DNA of 64,000 bases, from positions 1,798,001 to 1,862,000 of the forward strand of contig JAGMUV010000011.1 in assembly GCA_020744425.1 (NCBI GenBank), read 5' to 3'. The notes beneath the pieces were generated by a model. That model was not told the origin of the DNA. It did no database searches and worked only from the letters and a program-made list of their open reading frames with translations. Within the stretch, counting starts at the first letter, position 1; each line of letters starts with the position of its first letter. The stretch is from Dactylonectria macrodidyma (lineage: Eukaryota > Ascomycota > Sordariomycetes > Hypocreales > Nectriaceae). A program made the translations under genes and the position numbers. Below are positions 11,002-22,351 of the stretch, in pieces.

Positions 11002-11234
11002 GGCGTGAAGCGTGAGGTTGAAAACTAGGATGTGATAGGTAGGTAGAGCACATCAAAGTGTGTAGATAAGATGGGTACGAGTGAAAATAAGCAAGCTATA
11101 TATCGGGGTCATTTTTGGCATCCGAGGTCTTAACCCCGCTGATACGGCTTCAAGGTAACGTAGTAGACTGCACCACACAGTGCGGGCCTTGATGCCGATC
11201 ATTTCTCCTTAACGTCTCCTCCCCACTTCCCCGC

Positions 11235-12914
11235 TCAAAGAAACCAGCGAAACTCGGGCACCAAGGGCCCATCACGCAGACGCTGTGTGGGTACATCTGC
11301 TGCCGTCGTCTTTTTCCCGGCTTTGCGGTTTCTCCGCATGTTATCAAATACCATAAACCCACCCAAGAGACCCGCAATAAGGCATCCACACGCTCCAAAG
11401 CAGGCCGTTGTGATAAGGGCCGTCGGGTATTTTGGCTTCTCGTTCTCTCGGAAGATGTTGCTCGAGACGAGACCCATCAGATTGGCCAAAGGAACACCCA
11501 CTGATGTGAGCACCACACGGCGACCCTCGTGTGCGATGTTGTTGTTGTACCATGTCGACAAAAGGACCGATGGTGCTGAGGTACCCCAGACCATCATGAA
11601 GCATGCGTAGTATGCCAGCTGTAATTGTTCCTGAACGTCTGAGATGGCCGCATAGATTATGAAGCCGATAAAAGTCAGAGAAAACCCGAGCATGATGAAT
11701 GGAAAACGAATGCGTAGCAAGTCGGAGCTAAAGGCTAGAATGAGCAGCATCACGGCACCACCAACGTTGGGTGCAACTAGGCATGACACGTTAGTCAGCT
11801 AGAAAGCACAAGACTTCCTCAAAACTCACCAGTGTAGAGGTTGGTCTTAACGACTCCATATCCCAGACGTTGAATGATCTGGGGCATGAAGAGTGCAACC
11901 GACTGGATGGGCACACCAAGGCAGATCTCGATCAAGAGGAAGCAATATGTCGTTGGATATGTGAAGATCTTGATAGAGTCCTTGAAGTTGAATTTTTCCT
12001 GTACCACCGACGACGAGTCAACCTGCATACGGTGAAAGGCTAGTGACTTTTCCTCTTCACATAGGAATTTGGCCTCGCCCGCGCTAACGGGGAGATACCA
12101 ATATGCAAAAAGCGAAAAGAGTACCGAACACGCGCCCTCGATGATGAACAGATATCGCCAGACTAACAGTTCAGACTTAATCTGGAACACGCCAAATGAC
12201 AAAAGACCGCTCTGCTAGCGTTAAAAACAAATACCATTGGGGTGGGAATGGCGACGTACGAAAGCATTGGCGATGTTTGACGCGGCATAGAAGATGGCAA
12301 GACGGCGGGCCAGCTCGCCACGTCTGTAAAAAGTAGTTAAATAATAAATAACCAAAGGGAAGAAGCCCGACTCAGCCATGCCGAGGAAGAAACGCAGCGC
12401 GAAGAGTCCACCAAAGTTTTGCACACAAGCGGCCAATAAGGTCATGGAGCCAAAGGTGAACATAAGGATGGGCAGGATTCGAGCAGCGCCAAATTTCTTG
12501 CCGATAATGGCGACAGGAGGAGCGAACACAACGTATGGAACGAAAAATATGGATACTAGGAGATTATACTGATTCGGCTTGAAGTTGAGATCTGGTTGCG
12601 AGTGTCAGTCCGTTTTCTAGTGCTTGATGGAGATCCATATCGTACTCTCACTCAGACCAGCGGTTTGCGCATTGCCTAGGTTGCCTTTGTCAAGCGCATT
12701 GAAGAGATCTATATGCCAATTAGAAGAGTCAATCAAGTCTGCATGCGACACGCATCTTACACATAATGGCTAAGACTGGCATCAAGCGAACGTCGAACTT
12801 TCGGCACAGCTGACGCTCGGCAATGTGGTCGACGACAAGCGCCATCTCCCCCTCGGTAAACTCTGGCGAGGTGTCATTGATAATACCATGCTCCTTATCG
12901 TCTTTGGAATCCAT
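11235..12914 (-). CDS. MFS permease of the Dal5-like anion:cation symporter family
   Basis: Five exons: 12914-12761, 12708-12652, 12591-12260, 12211-11830 and 11776-11235, joining in phase to 488 residues, the usual Dal5-family length. The spliced protein shows the hallmark N-terminus: an acidic cytosolic leader, RKFDVRLMPVLAIMYLFNALDKGNLGNA across exons 1-2, then QYNLLVSIFFVPYV and GAARILP, and LRFFLGMAESGFFP in helix 4-5, an acidic/hydrophilic central loop, and six further helices. Such permeases move allantoate, nicotinate, pantothenate, biotin-like or other organic anions across the plasma membrane. All introns have GT...AG ends; donors include GTAAGA, GTGAGA, GTACGT and GTGAGT. An internal ATG upstream of 12914 was not used because the acidic leader at 12914 is typical. 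Confidence 0.9.
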
Positions 12915-13584
12915 GGCGATCAATCGATTCTGGAGCGTGAACTTTTGTCGAAACCGAGGTTGTTTACAACGACGTGCTTGCAAAAGACGAGAGAAAGAGG
13001 TAGGAGGAGAAGATACACTGCGTTTTGTACCTCTCAATTCCTCGTATTGTGTCACCTACAACCATTGGCATAGCAGTAGCTGCGCAGAGGAAGTGAGATA
13101 AAGGTTGCAAGGGTTGGTCAGTGACAGGGTACATGAGGTTCACGGCTCAAGAGCAAAAAGTGCTCAAAGTAATAGGTACAGGTACTTCTCGGCTGGCCCA
13201 AGAGAGCGATACCAACCCCTCAAACTTGTTGCTGATCATGGCAGGGTGCCGTGATAAGCCGGGGTTCAATTGGGTCATTATGGCACTTTTGCGTGGGAAT
13301 ATGTGCTGGCAATCCCTCCATGTAACCTAGAGCGACGATCTGACCCAGTGTATACCAAGGCCGAGGACTGTACAAGCCCCACTACCACCGGATGCCCGGT
13401 TTCGGCAGTCCGGCAATCATCCCCGATGATAAATGAACCTCCGCATAAAGTCTGAGAAAGATGACTCTATCGCAAGTTTGTTCAGCCTCAGCATCATTTA
13501 ATCATCTCTCTTTTCCTTAATAAATCGGCCCATTAGCTATCTGTCCCCTAGATTTGGACTTGATCCAGGAACACCCTATCCAGC
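12915..13584. promoter_or_regulatory. Divergent promoter region, permease / esterase
   Basis: 670 bp separate the start codons of the minus-strand permease and the plus-strand esterase, so both promoters must lie here. I see no clear operator. Head-to-head arrangement is the main evidence that the two genes may be co-regulated. Confidence 0.4.
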
Positions 13585-14673
13585 ATGAGCAACCAACCGC
13601 CATACCCTCTTCACGAATCGGTAGTCAAACGCATCGACCCAGAGTATGCTGCTTTCTACAACAAGCACATATTCGACAAGCAGCAGGTGCATCTCCAACC
13701 AGTAGAGGCTTCACGGACGAGCGGTGTTCTCATTCCAGGCAGCGGCCCGTTGCAGCCTGTCGCCAGCACAGTCGACTATGCCGTCAAACGTAGGGAGAGC
13801 GAAGGGCCTGATGTGGGTGTCCGATGCTTTACTCCACAGGGTGAGAAACCAGTTGCAGGTTGGCCTACATGTGTTTACTTCCATGGAGGCGGTTGGGTGC
13901 TGGGGACGATTGCAACAGAGAATGTCATCGCGTCGCATCTTTGTGCTCGGGGTAAATGCGTGGTTGTGGCTGTTGACTACAGATTGGCACCCGAGAACCC
14001 TTTTCCTGCAGCGGTGCACGATTCATGGGAGGCCGTGCGTTGGGTTATGGACCAAGGAAAGGAGATTCTCAATCTCGACACATCCAAATTGGCAACAGGT
14101 GCGTTCAGAAACAAGTGACCCTTACCTGAGATGTGTATTCTGTACAAGAGAGAATAATAGGCTAATTGGGTAATTTTAGGAGGCTCCTCTGCTGGCGCCA
14201 ACTTGGCTGCCATTATGTGCCAACGAGCTGCTGACCGAGGATCTCCTAACTTCTCTCTCCAACTCCTCTCCGTGCCTGTCATGGACAACACCGCCGACAC
14301 AACCAACAACACTTCGTGGAACGAGAACCAATACTCCCCTGCACTCCCGGCACCTAAGATGCTCTGGTACCGCAACCACTATCTGCCTAATAAAGAGGAC
14401 TGGTCCCACCCTGAGGCTAGTCCGCTCTTTTGGAAAGGCGACTTTGCTGAGTTACCACCAGCGTGCTTTGTCGTCGGAGAGCTAGACATTCTTCGTTCAG
14501 AAGGTGAACAATTCGCCAAGAAGCTAGAGGATGCCGGCATCAAAACCGAGTTCAATGTCATGAAGGGGCAGCCGCATCCGTTTATTGCCATGGATGCGGT
14601 TCTTGAGGCCGGGTCGAGAGCTATTATGCTGTTTTGCGATGCTCTTTACAGAACTATGTACAAGAAGTGGTGA
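13585..14673 (+). CDS. HSL-family alpha/beta hydrolase (esterase/lipase)
   Basis: Two exons, 13585-14098 and 14180-14673, encode 335 residues. The intron (GTGCGT...TTTTAG) splits the nucleophile region: joining gives LATGGSSAGAN, with the catalytic Ser at about 175 in G-S-S-A-G. The oxyanion HGGGW motif is at about 100-104, VDYRLAPENPFPA follows at about 133, the acid is in GELDILRSEGE, and the catalytic His in GQPHPF. This is the alpha/beta-hydrolase-3 (hormone-sensitive lipase) family, which hydrolyses short-chain esters, carbamates or amides. No signal peptide is seen, so it is probably cytosolic. It is head-to-head with the permease and may act on the imported substrate, but this is inference from position only. 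Confidence 0.88.
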
Positions 14674-16956
14674 TTAGCAACTGTTTAGATGGAGGTCTTA
14701 AAAGTCCGGTAATTGGAATGTAGTTAAGTATATGGATATAAAGACTTATTACCTAGGTGCGTCTTCTTACATGTTTTATACAGGGGTCGAACACGTGCCT
14801 ACCTTGCTACAGTTATAAGATGTGCGGCACGATTGAGTAACGCTAGCTACTCGGAATCACTTGATCTTTTGCCTCAACAGGCAACGGGTCTTTGTGCGGC
14901 TTGGGCATGCCGCTCTAACTCTTAGTTTTTAAAACTTAAAGAGTTAGAAAGGCTAACTTCTCTTTTAAATAACATTATAATTCATACTTTAGACAAATTT
15001 TAGGGTTTCTAGGTAATCATTTTTTTTTTCAAACATAGGCTGTAAAATAATCTAGTTTCCATACGTCCGGAGACAAATCAGAAATAACGTCGCTTAATGA
15101 TGGCATTATGAAATGTGTCTTCTATATGAAAAGGACCTTTTAACTAAGTTGTGTCACGCCTCGAGCGTTACCTTCTTATAGAATGGATATCGTCTTTGTA
15201 AGGGTTGGTCTGTCAAGGTGTCACACAAGAGATCTGAAGGCAGGTATTGGGTGGTGTGTAAGCGTTCACTTGACGAGTACTCAGCAAGTCGTCGCCGAAG
15301 AGCTAGTCTAGCCTATGTCACGTGGCCTCTTATCTGATAAGACCGCAGCTCCTTCGGCCCTAACTCTTACAGTCTTGTCCCACCACACTGGGATGGCCCC
15401 GGCTCCTTTTCATTGGCGGACCGTGCCCCCCAATCGCGTGGCCCCATTTTTCGGGGAAAATCACTCCAGACCTTTTGATTGGACGCTTGCCAAAGCTCCC
15501 CTGAACCATGTGTCGTTCTTACGAACCCAAGGAAGAAACGGTAGCAGCAGGCAGGTAGAGTTGTAGCAAACAGCAGTCAGGACCGGAGCGATGTTCTAAA
15601 CGATCAATCTACAGGAAATACGCATCATTTGCTGGACAATCATAACAAATATCAAGGGACTGAGTGCAGTCACGCAAATCGGAAGGTCCAGGGTGGGCCT
15701 TCCAAGTTTGTTCAACAGGAAGTTCGAGGACCCTTGCACCAAAACATAGCTGTTCACGATGACGTCAATCCATGGAGAAAGCTCATTAATGCGCGTTAGA
15801 TACCTTCCTTGCAGGTCACTGACACCATCTTCATCCTCACTCCTCCCCCGACGGGCTGCGCTTCTGCCGTTAGCATATTTTTTTTCTTCCCCCTGTCGCG
15901 CGGAGCTAGCTTCCTGGACCGCATATTTGTCGGCAGGACCAATAGTTTGACCAATTAATGCTCTTTCGGATTGATTTAACCATTTGCGGAAGAAGTCGCA
16001 TAAATGCGACTAATGCGTCCAGCTAGTGGAGTTCGGCTCAATAGCAGTGTAAGGAATAGTGAGACAGTGGCTGAGGGCTAAGAGTCCATGGGAAGGCAAG
16101 TGATGAAATGGCTTGTGCTAAACATGCGTGCTTTGACGGGGGCGCTGCCACAGTGTCTCTGAAAAGGTTGTGAAAACGCCCCTCTGATTCATAGGCTTGA
16201 CCGTGCTCCAACAGTATTGTCTCTCAGGCGAGTCAACAGTCGATCCGTCCTCTGGCAAATTGCAACCACCAGAGATGAGACATGCAATTCCAACCTAGAA
16301 CAATGACGCTCGCGGGACCAGTGATTGGCTGGGTAGTACAGAGATGCGCGTCCCACAGCAGCCGCACTCCTGACATTCTGGAGGGAGAACGGGATCCTAC
16401 ATCTAGCTTTTCTACTAGGGAGGGCTTGCTCGCCGAGAAGTCCTACGCGGGGAGTTAAAAGGCGGAGGAACTCGTTCTATGAAGGCAAGGGGAAAAGGCA
16501 GGCAGACACATTAATCTTCCCCTTCGACCCTCATCACACGACTTCCTAAAATAAGACATCCTGCCCAGTTCAACCACTGCCAGGTACCATGGTAATACTC
16601 AGCCATGTCAGCGAGTGTGTGTGGGTCGCAAGCCTCATTCAACGACAAGCATCCCTGACCGGCTAGGCACTTGCCATATCTGCATTCCATAATACTTTGG
16701 TAATAACTCAAATAGTAGCGTAAGAGTAGCTAGCAGTACAAGTAGCTGGCCAGGTACGGGTACTACGGCACTCGAGGGATCGATTCAATCACTCGTTTAC
16801 AATGCTGTTCCCGCATGCACGCGACTGCTGCAAGTCTGATAACCATACCACAACCGAAGACATCATTTGCCCTCCTCCATTTCTACGGCTACAACTTGAT
16901 CATCAGAGGGAATTTGCCGAGTATCTATCGCTCCAGCCGTATTCGACGTCGCATAA
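14674..16956. other. Intergenic with one solo LTR, no gene seen
   Basis: 14920-15060 is AT-rich. Apart from the solo LTR at 15197-15371 no element or gene could be supported in these 2.3 kb. Confidence 0.4.
15197..15371 (+). mobile_element. 175-bp solo LTR with 5-bp target duplication
   Basis: The element begins TGTAAGGGTTGG and ends CCCTAACTCTTACA, giving the inverted TG...CA ends of an LTR. It is flanked by GTCTT on both sides (15192-15196 and 15372-15376), a perfect 5-bp target-site duplication. A RIP-mutated copy of identical length lies at 62428-62602 and a truncated copy at 20508-20571. Its base composition is normal, so this copy has escaped RIP. Confidence 0.9.
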
Positions 16957-18413
16957 ATGCTTTCTGCACCATTTTGGCGCCGGAACGATGCCGTAGGTCT
17001 CGCGCCGCCCCCTCCTGGTGTAAACCCGAACTTCGTCGACCCGCCGACCTTGGATCACCTCATCATTGGCTATTCCATTGGATGTTTGGCTGCCTCGTCC
17101 TGTTTTGTGTTACTCCGTATCTATACGTTCGCCGCAATTACAAAGACGCGGGACTGGGCTGACTGTAATGTTCTATCCTCGATGCCTGGTGAGGAGATGC
17201 TGACATGACAGTATAGATTTGTTAGTTCTTGCATGGGTAGGTTTCCAATACCATGATTAACCTTGGCTAACAGGGAGCACACTGGGACAGATCTTGGCGG
17301 CAATATATTCAGTGTTGTCATGTACTCTCAGTAAGCAACCACGCCCCAGATAAAGGATAATCGCTCACTTTTCCGAGTGATAAAGTATGGCTTCGGGCGC
17401 CACGCATGGGATGTCCCATTCTCAACTTTTAATAACCACTTTATGAAAGTATGGCCTTCTATTGTGATGTCTCTTCTTAAGCTGACGCATTATACCTCAG
17501 GTTGGGGGCATTACCGGCACATTCTACGGAATGTCCATCATGTTGACGAAACTTTCCATCTTGGTCTTTTATCTCAGATTTGTTGTAGAATCAGCAAAGC
17601 TCAGGGGCATTATTTATGCCACTATGGTGATCACCATACTTTATAGCATCATCGCCTCATTTGTATGGGTTTATGCATGCCAACCACTCGAGAAATACTG
17701 GGACCTCACCATCACAGACGGTTCCTGTATAAATTTCTTGAAAGTTACCATTTTCAGTGGGGTAATGAATACGGTCACGGATGCAATCATTCTACTTCTC
17801 CCGATTATGATTCTATGGGGTCTGAGCATGCCGAAAAGACAAAAGATTGGCGTCATCATGATCATGATGACAGGTGGTTTGTATGTATCCAAACTCCTTC
17901 TGCGATTTAACGCTGACGCACGGCAGAGTCTTGGGGATCAGTGTTGTGAGGTTACGTCAGACAGCAGCCTCACTTTTTTATCGTGACTTTACCTGGGACA
18001 GTGCTAAGTGGATAGCATGGTGGTCAGTTTTCGTGTCGCATCTGCTTAAAGTGTACTGACGTATCCAATTCTTCATTGGCAGGACGGTTGAGGTTCACCT
18101 GGCTTTAATGTGCGCGTGCCTTCCATCTCTCAAGCCCTTTCTCCGAAGATTGCGATCAACAGTCAAATCCAAATACGGTACATCTGACAGCGCCGGCGGA
18201 CTGATACCGCAACCGATTTACTTAACTTCAGACTCTCATCTGGTTCCAACAAGGGGAGGAGACGAGATACCTCTTCAAACTAGCGATGAAGCGGCCTGTG
18301 AAAGTAAGAAGAAGGCGGCTCTGGAACTTAGGACTACAGTAAGAAAGGCAAGTCATATAGAAGAGGCGCCACCCTTGCCGCCGCCTGAACGACATGGTCC
18401 ATTGCTTGTATAA
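16957..18413 (+). CDS. Fungal rhodopsin-domain (SAT4/Pth11-like) seven-helix membrane protein
   Basis: Seven exons: 16957-17164, 17217-17240, 17274-17330, 17378-17448, 17501-17880, 17927-18022 and 18083-18413, all in phase, give 388 residues. The signature of the fungal rhodopsin domain is complete: a Pro-rich N-terminus, helix 1, LRIYTFAAITKTRDWADY, LVLAWVGS, MIKYGFGRHAWDVP, SIMLTKLSILVFYLRF, the VYACQPLEKYWD loop, the NTVTDAIILLLPI helix, MPKRQKIGVIMIMMTGG and a FTWDSAKW...EVHLALMCACLPSLKP end. A cytosolic tail of about 85 residues follows. The donor of intron 2 (GTTTCC at 17241) was chosen for phase and similarity and is the least certain junction. No CFEM domain precedes it. Function is usually unknown; some relatives act as receptors. 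Confidence 0.85.
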
Positions 18414-21400
18414 GTGTGAGTGGCTTGTTAGTGTGCAGTCTTAGGAATTGGAATCTGATGGTAGCACAACTGAGAACGATTAATATCACTTCAACAGCCT
18501 ATGGGCAGTCTGCTTAGAGTTGCATCTTTGACTCCCAGTGTCCTCCCTTTAGCAGGTTTTGCCAAAGTTTTCTTCAATTTGGACGCCAAATGGAGGTAAA
18601 ATTATAATTTCTGATGATAGTTAGCTATATTTATCAGAACGACCATTAATATAAATAAAGAGCTAGTAAAAATATTTCTATTTACCAACAGTCATCTCTC
18701 CTGTCCTATCTATATTCAGCGGCACCTAATGGCATATAGTACGCATAACTTCTTTATAAAATGCTATCTATGAAGCTCTAGGATAGGTTGGAGACTTCCA
18801 CACTAACTCGTTTCAGAAAACGATTCAGCTGATTGGAAGCGATGCCCCTTCAAACAGCCAGTATCACGGACGTGGTCCATGGTCCTGTACTCTTCTCCTT
18901 AGACTTCTGCAGTTCAATACACCATTTTACAGTATCTTCCGCTCTTGTAGGGATGTAAATTGCTAGGCCGTCGATACCTGGCGCTGTTGGGTGTATTTGA
19001 ACAAAACAATATGAAGGTGGCGACAGCCCGATACGAGGAAATCCCTCACAGACTGAGGGATCAAGAAACTACATCATCATGGCAGTGATTACTGCCAAAA
19101 TAACACATCTTCTATCCTCTATTAAACCAGCCTATTTTGGCCTAATCTATCGTCTTTTTCCCTGTGCCGTACCGTACATCAATTCAGTCCGAGAGACCAT
19201 TCCGCTGACGGTCACGTGTCTGACAATAACGCGGCTGATGTTATGGTCCGATTCTGGGACCTCCTGGGCCCGAAATCGGTGTCTATTGGGGTAACGGGGT
19301 AGCTATTGGGACTTTTGCATGCCTGCAATGCGGACTGGTTTAGGGACTGGATGCAATGCGGGTACTGAGAGCGATTGAGTCTAAAATTAGGTTTTAGGTC
19401 CTTTTTCCGGGGCCATTTCATAAGGAACCGAAAACTTCCAGTAGATTCCAGCTAGGGGGGCTTTTCCGTGGATGAAATAAATTTTATCAAGGTGGTTTGA
19501 TGGAGAACACGCCCGTGAGGGGCTGCGTTCACTACTGTACATCCATCTATCCGTAAAATATCCGGTATTAATGGCAAGAACAGGACCCCAATCAGACTAT
19601 TATAGTCCAATCGGCTGATCCCTCACCTCCAAGACTGAACCAAAGGTTGGAAAACAATCTATTTACAACCCTAGTCATCTAAGGGATGTACAGTCATTGG
19701 TGCGGTCACTCACTAGACGGGGCAGATCCGAGACGCACTCGTCCTCTCCACTTCCCTTTATTCTCTTATCTTATCTGTCCTTTCCCTTTGATTACTTGGA
19801 CTCTGCTAGATGAAGGATGCTACAACACCCTTCATCTAACTGAGACTAATTACCTAAGGCCGCCTTATGCAGCCGCGCCAAGGGTCTCTTCCGAGCCTTC
19901 CCTCTTCCTGTTGGAGATGGGTTCATATAGCGGCTACTACTATCATAACCGTGCTTGGTCATCCCGCTAGCGGTTAACAAGCTTGAAACAATGCGCCTTC
20001 GTGCCGATGATATGCTAGATGGAGGTCTGTTTTGCATTTTACGGAGAATGTTTTGAGGGGGAGGTATTCTTACTGGGTGGCATAACATTTCTGCCCCTCC
20101 AGTTTTGGCTTATGATACTGTACGTAACACGCCCTAAAACTACCAATCAGGCGACCCAACAAAGAGCAAACAACTCGCCGGCTGGCTGGGCTGGCAAGAC
20201 TGACGACATTAATAAGGGTCGTGGCGATGAATTTCTCTAGCTTGTCTAGAAGCCCATATTTTTCATGCTCAGAGTCGTAGTCCCATCGCTTGCGACCTAA
20301 ACCGCCGATCTTGCACGGATCATTCAGGACCGTCGGGGGCTCGGCGTGAGCTACGACGAACAACCTAGTATATAGTTAACTGAGAAATGCACATCAAGTA
20401 TGAGCAACTCCTCAGCTATCAATATAACTTAATTACATTATGTGCTCTCTACTCTAATTACTATTACTAGACGTAACTGACATTATTTAAGTCCGCTTGC
20501 CTGATTCTGTAAGGGTTGGTCTGTCAAGGTGTCACATAAGAGATCTGAAGGCAGGTATCGGGTGGTGTGTAGAAACCCATTCTCATCTCCAATCCCCAGT
20601 TAAAGGCAGTCTCTGCAAAGGAAAGCTGCTTCCCTGATACTGCCATTAGTTGTCGTTCCTGTGACAGGCACATCACAGGAAATAAAATTTGGCCCTTGTC
20701 AAGCTGTTGCTATTAAAATTCTTGCCTCGGAAACTCCTGAGGCGGCTCTAAGCCAGGTGGTCACCATAGAATGCTGAACCAGGAGTATTTACCCTGATTG
20801 ACTTGCTCATTACGTGCCAATTCGTGACCTTGTTACTCTCCTCTCTACTGGCCCGTGACCACTGCCCCTACCGAACGGTTCAGTAACGCCACCAATGCCC
20901 CAGAGCTTATTAACTCTATGCCCGCCGGGCCAACTTCAGGGGAGCACTTTCTCCGGAACCGAAACTGGGACCTATCCCAATCTTAGGGCTGCACACGCGA
21001 GTAGAGCTGAGGCAATGTGGCAGGGGCATGTCCACTTCCGTCTGCTCTGCTCCACATTGGGAACGGCCTTGTGCCTGAGAATGATTCGGCCTGCATCGTG
21101 ATCCTGGTAAAACTGGCCAGGGTCACGAATGATAATCCCCGCAAGCATTACCCGGGTCTCTGGGGTGATCCTGTCAGACTAGGATTGCAACGAGGAGGCT
21201 TTCTTGATCCCCACGTTGCGCCAGGGAGAGGACAACAAGCGAGCTGAGACAATATCTGCAGGGCTGGAGTCTGTGCGGTGTCGGCCGCCTCTCCTCGTCA
21301 AGAACAGCCCCTGAACCTGACAGCGGGTGTGCGGCTGGCTGGTAGGGAGGGAGTCTTCAGTGGGTTTCACAATCTCTTTGTGGCTGCCAGTGTTGGGAGC

Positions 21401-22351
21401 AGGTGACTGGAATCACTGAGTGTGCTTGGTGAGGCCTGTCAGGTTTCCGAGGGACACGGATAACCCCCCGAGATGCCGAGATGCCGCTACCAACTAGCGC
21501 GTGAGATTGCCACCTACCTAATCCGGCCTGCCTACTTAAGAGATTCGATATTGCACATTGCTGAACATCCTTGCCCTGTGTCCCGAAGTGCGGTGGCAGC
21601 GACTTATGAGGGCCCTTACGATTGCGGGTGGTGTTTCTTTTCCATGGTTTGTTTTTTAGTTCATTGCACCATGAGTGATCGAACGCCTCCCTCGAGTATG
21701 TACGACGTAGTAGAAAGTTCCCACTGGTAATCAAGCGAGAAGCACTCTAGAACTTGTCAACGAACAAGTCAGATGAAACCCCTCAATCATCATGCCTAAT
21801 GTGCCATGTGCTGCAGGAGTTCCCCCCTCTCGAGACACGAACGGGCGTTTCCTCTCTTAGTTTAGCCCTCCCCGCACGCAACGCAATACTTCGTCCGCCA
21901 CCCCGGCCTTGAGGGATGGCTACCAATCGATTCCCATGGTTTTATTCATGGTTTGTGTGTCTGTGCATGCGAAGCGATGCAACCTGAGCCACCCAAAGCT
22001 GGCACTCTAAGCTGTGATTGGGTACATATTCCCTGTAAAACCAGCTTGTCACATCGTACCTCGGGACAAATGTAACGATGACCAAACAGGATTGCCAGGT
22101 ACAGCTTATCGCGGCACGGACTGGGGCAACTAGATAAATCACATCTCCGCTGTCTCCGCTGCCGTTCCATTGTGATTTCCTTACTATTTTTTCGATTACT
22201 CTGGATCGATAAGCCGTCTAAGCACGTACACATTCGCGCCTCTAAAGCCAAATTATTCTTTGGAGAAGGCTTTTCTTGATGAAGAGGGCCGCGGCCCACG
22301 ATTCACACCCTGAACCCACCCTAGCCCCACCTTATCAGCCACTCCACCGAC
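18414..22351. other. 3.9-kb gene-poor interval
   Basis: No gene could be supported. An AT-rich pocket lies at 18590-18700 and the truncated LTR at 20508-20571. Open frames around 20900-21730 have no recognisable motifs. Confidence 0.4.
20508..20571 (+). mobile_element. Truncated copy of the 175-bp LTR
   Basis: The first 64 bp match the solo LTR at 15197 almost perfectly (TGTAAGGGTTGGTCTG..., AGATCTGAAGGCAGG), then similarity stops abruptly after GGTGGTGTGTA. No target duplication can be assigned. It carries only two or three substitutions, so it is young or protected from RIP by its small size. Confidence 0.85.
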
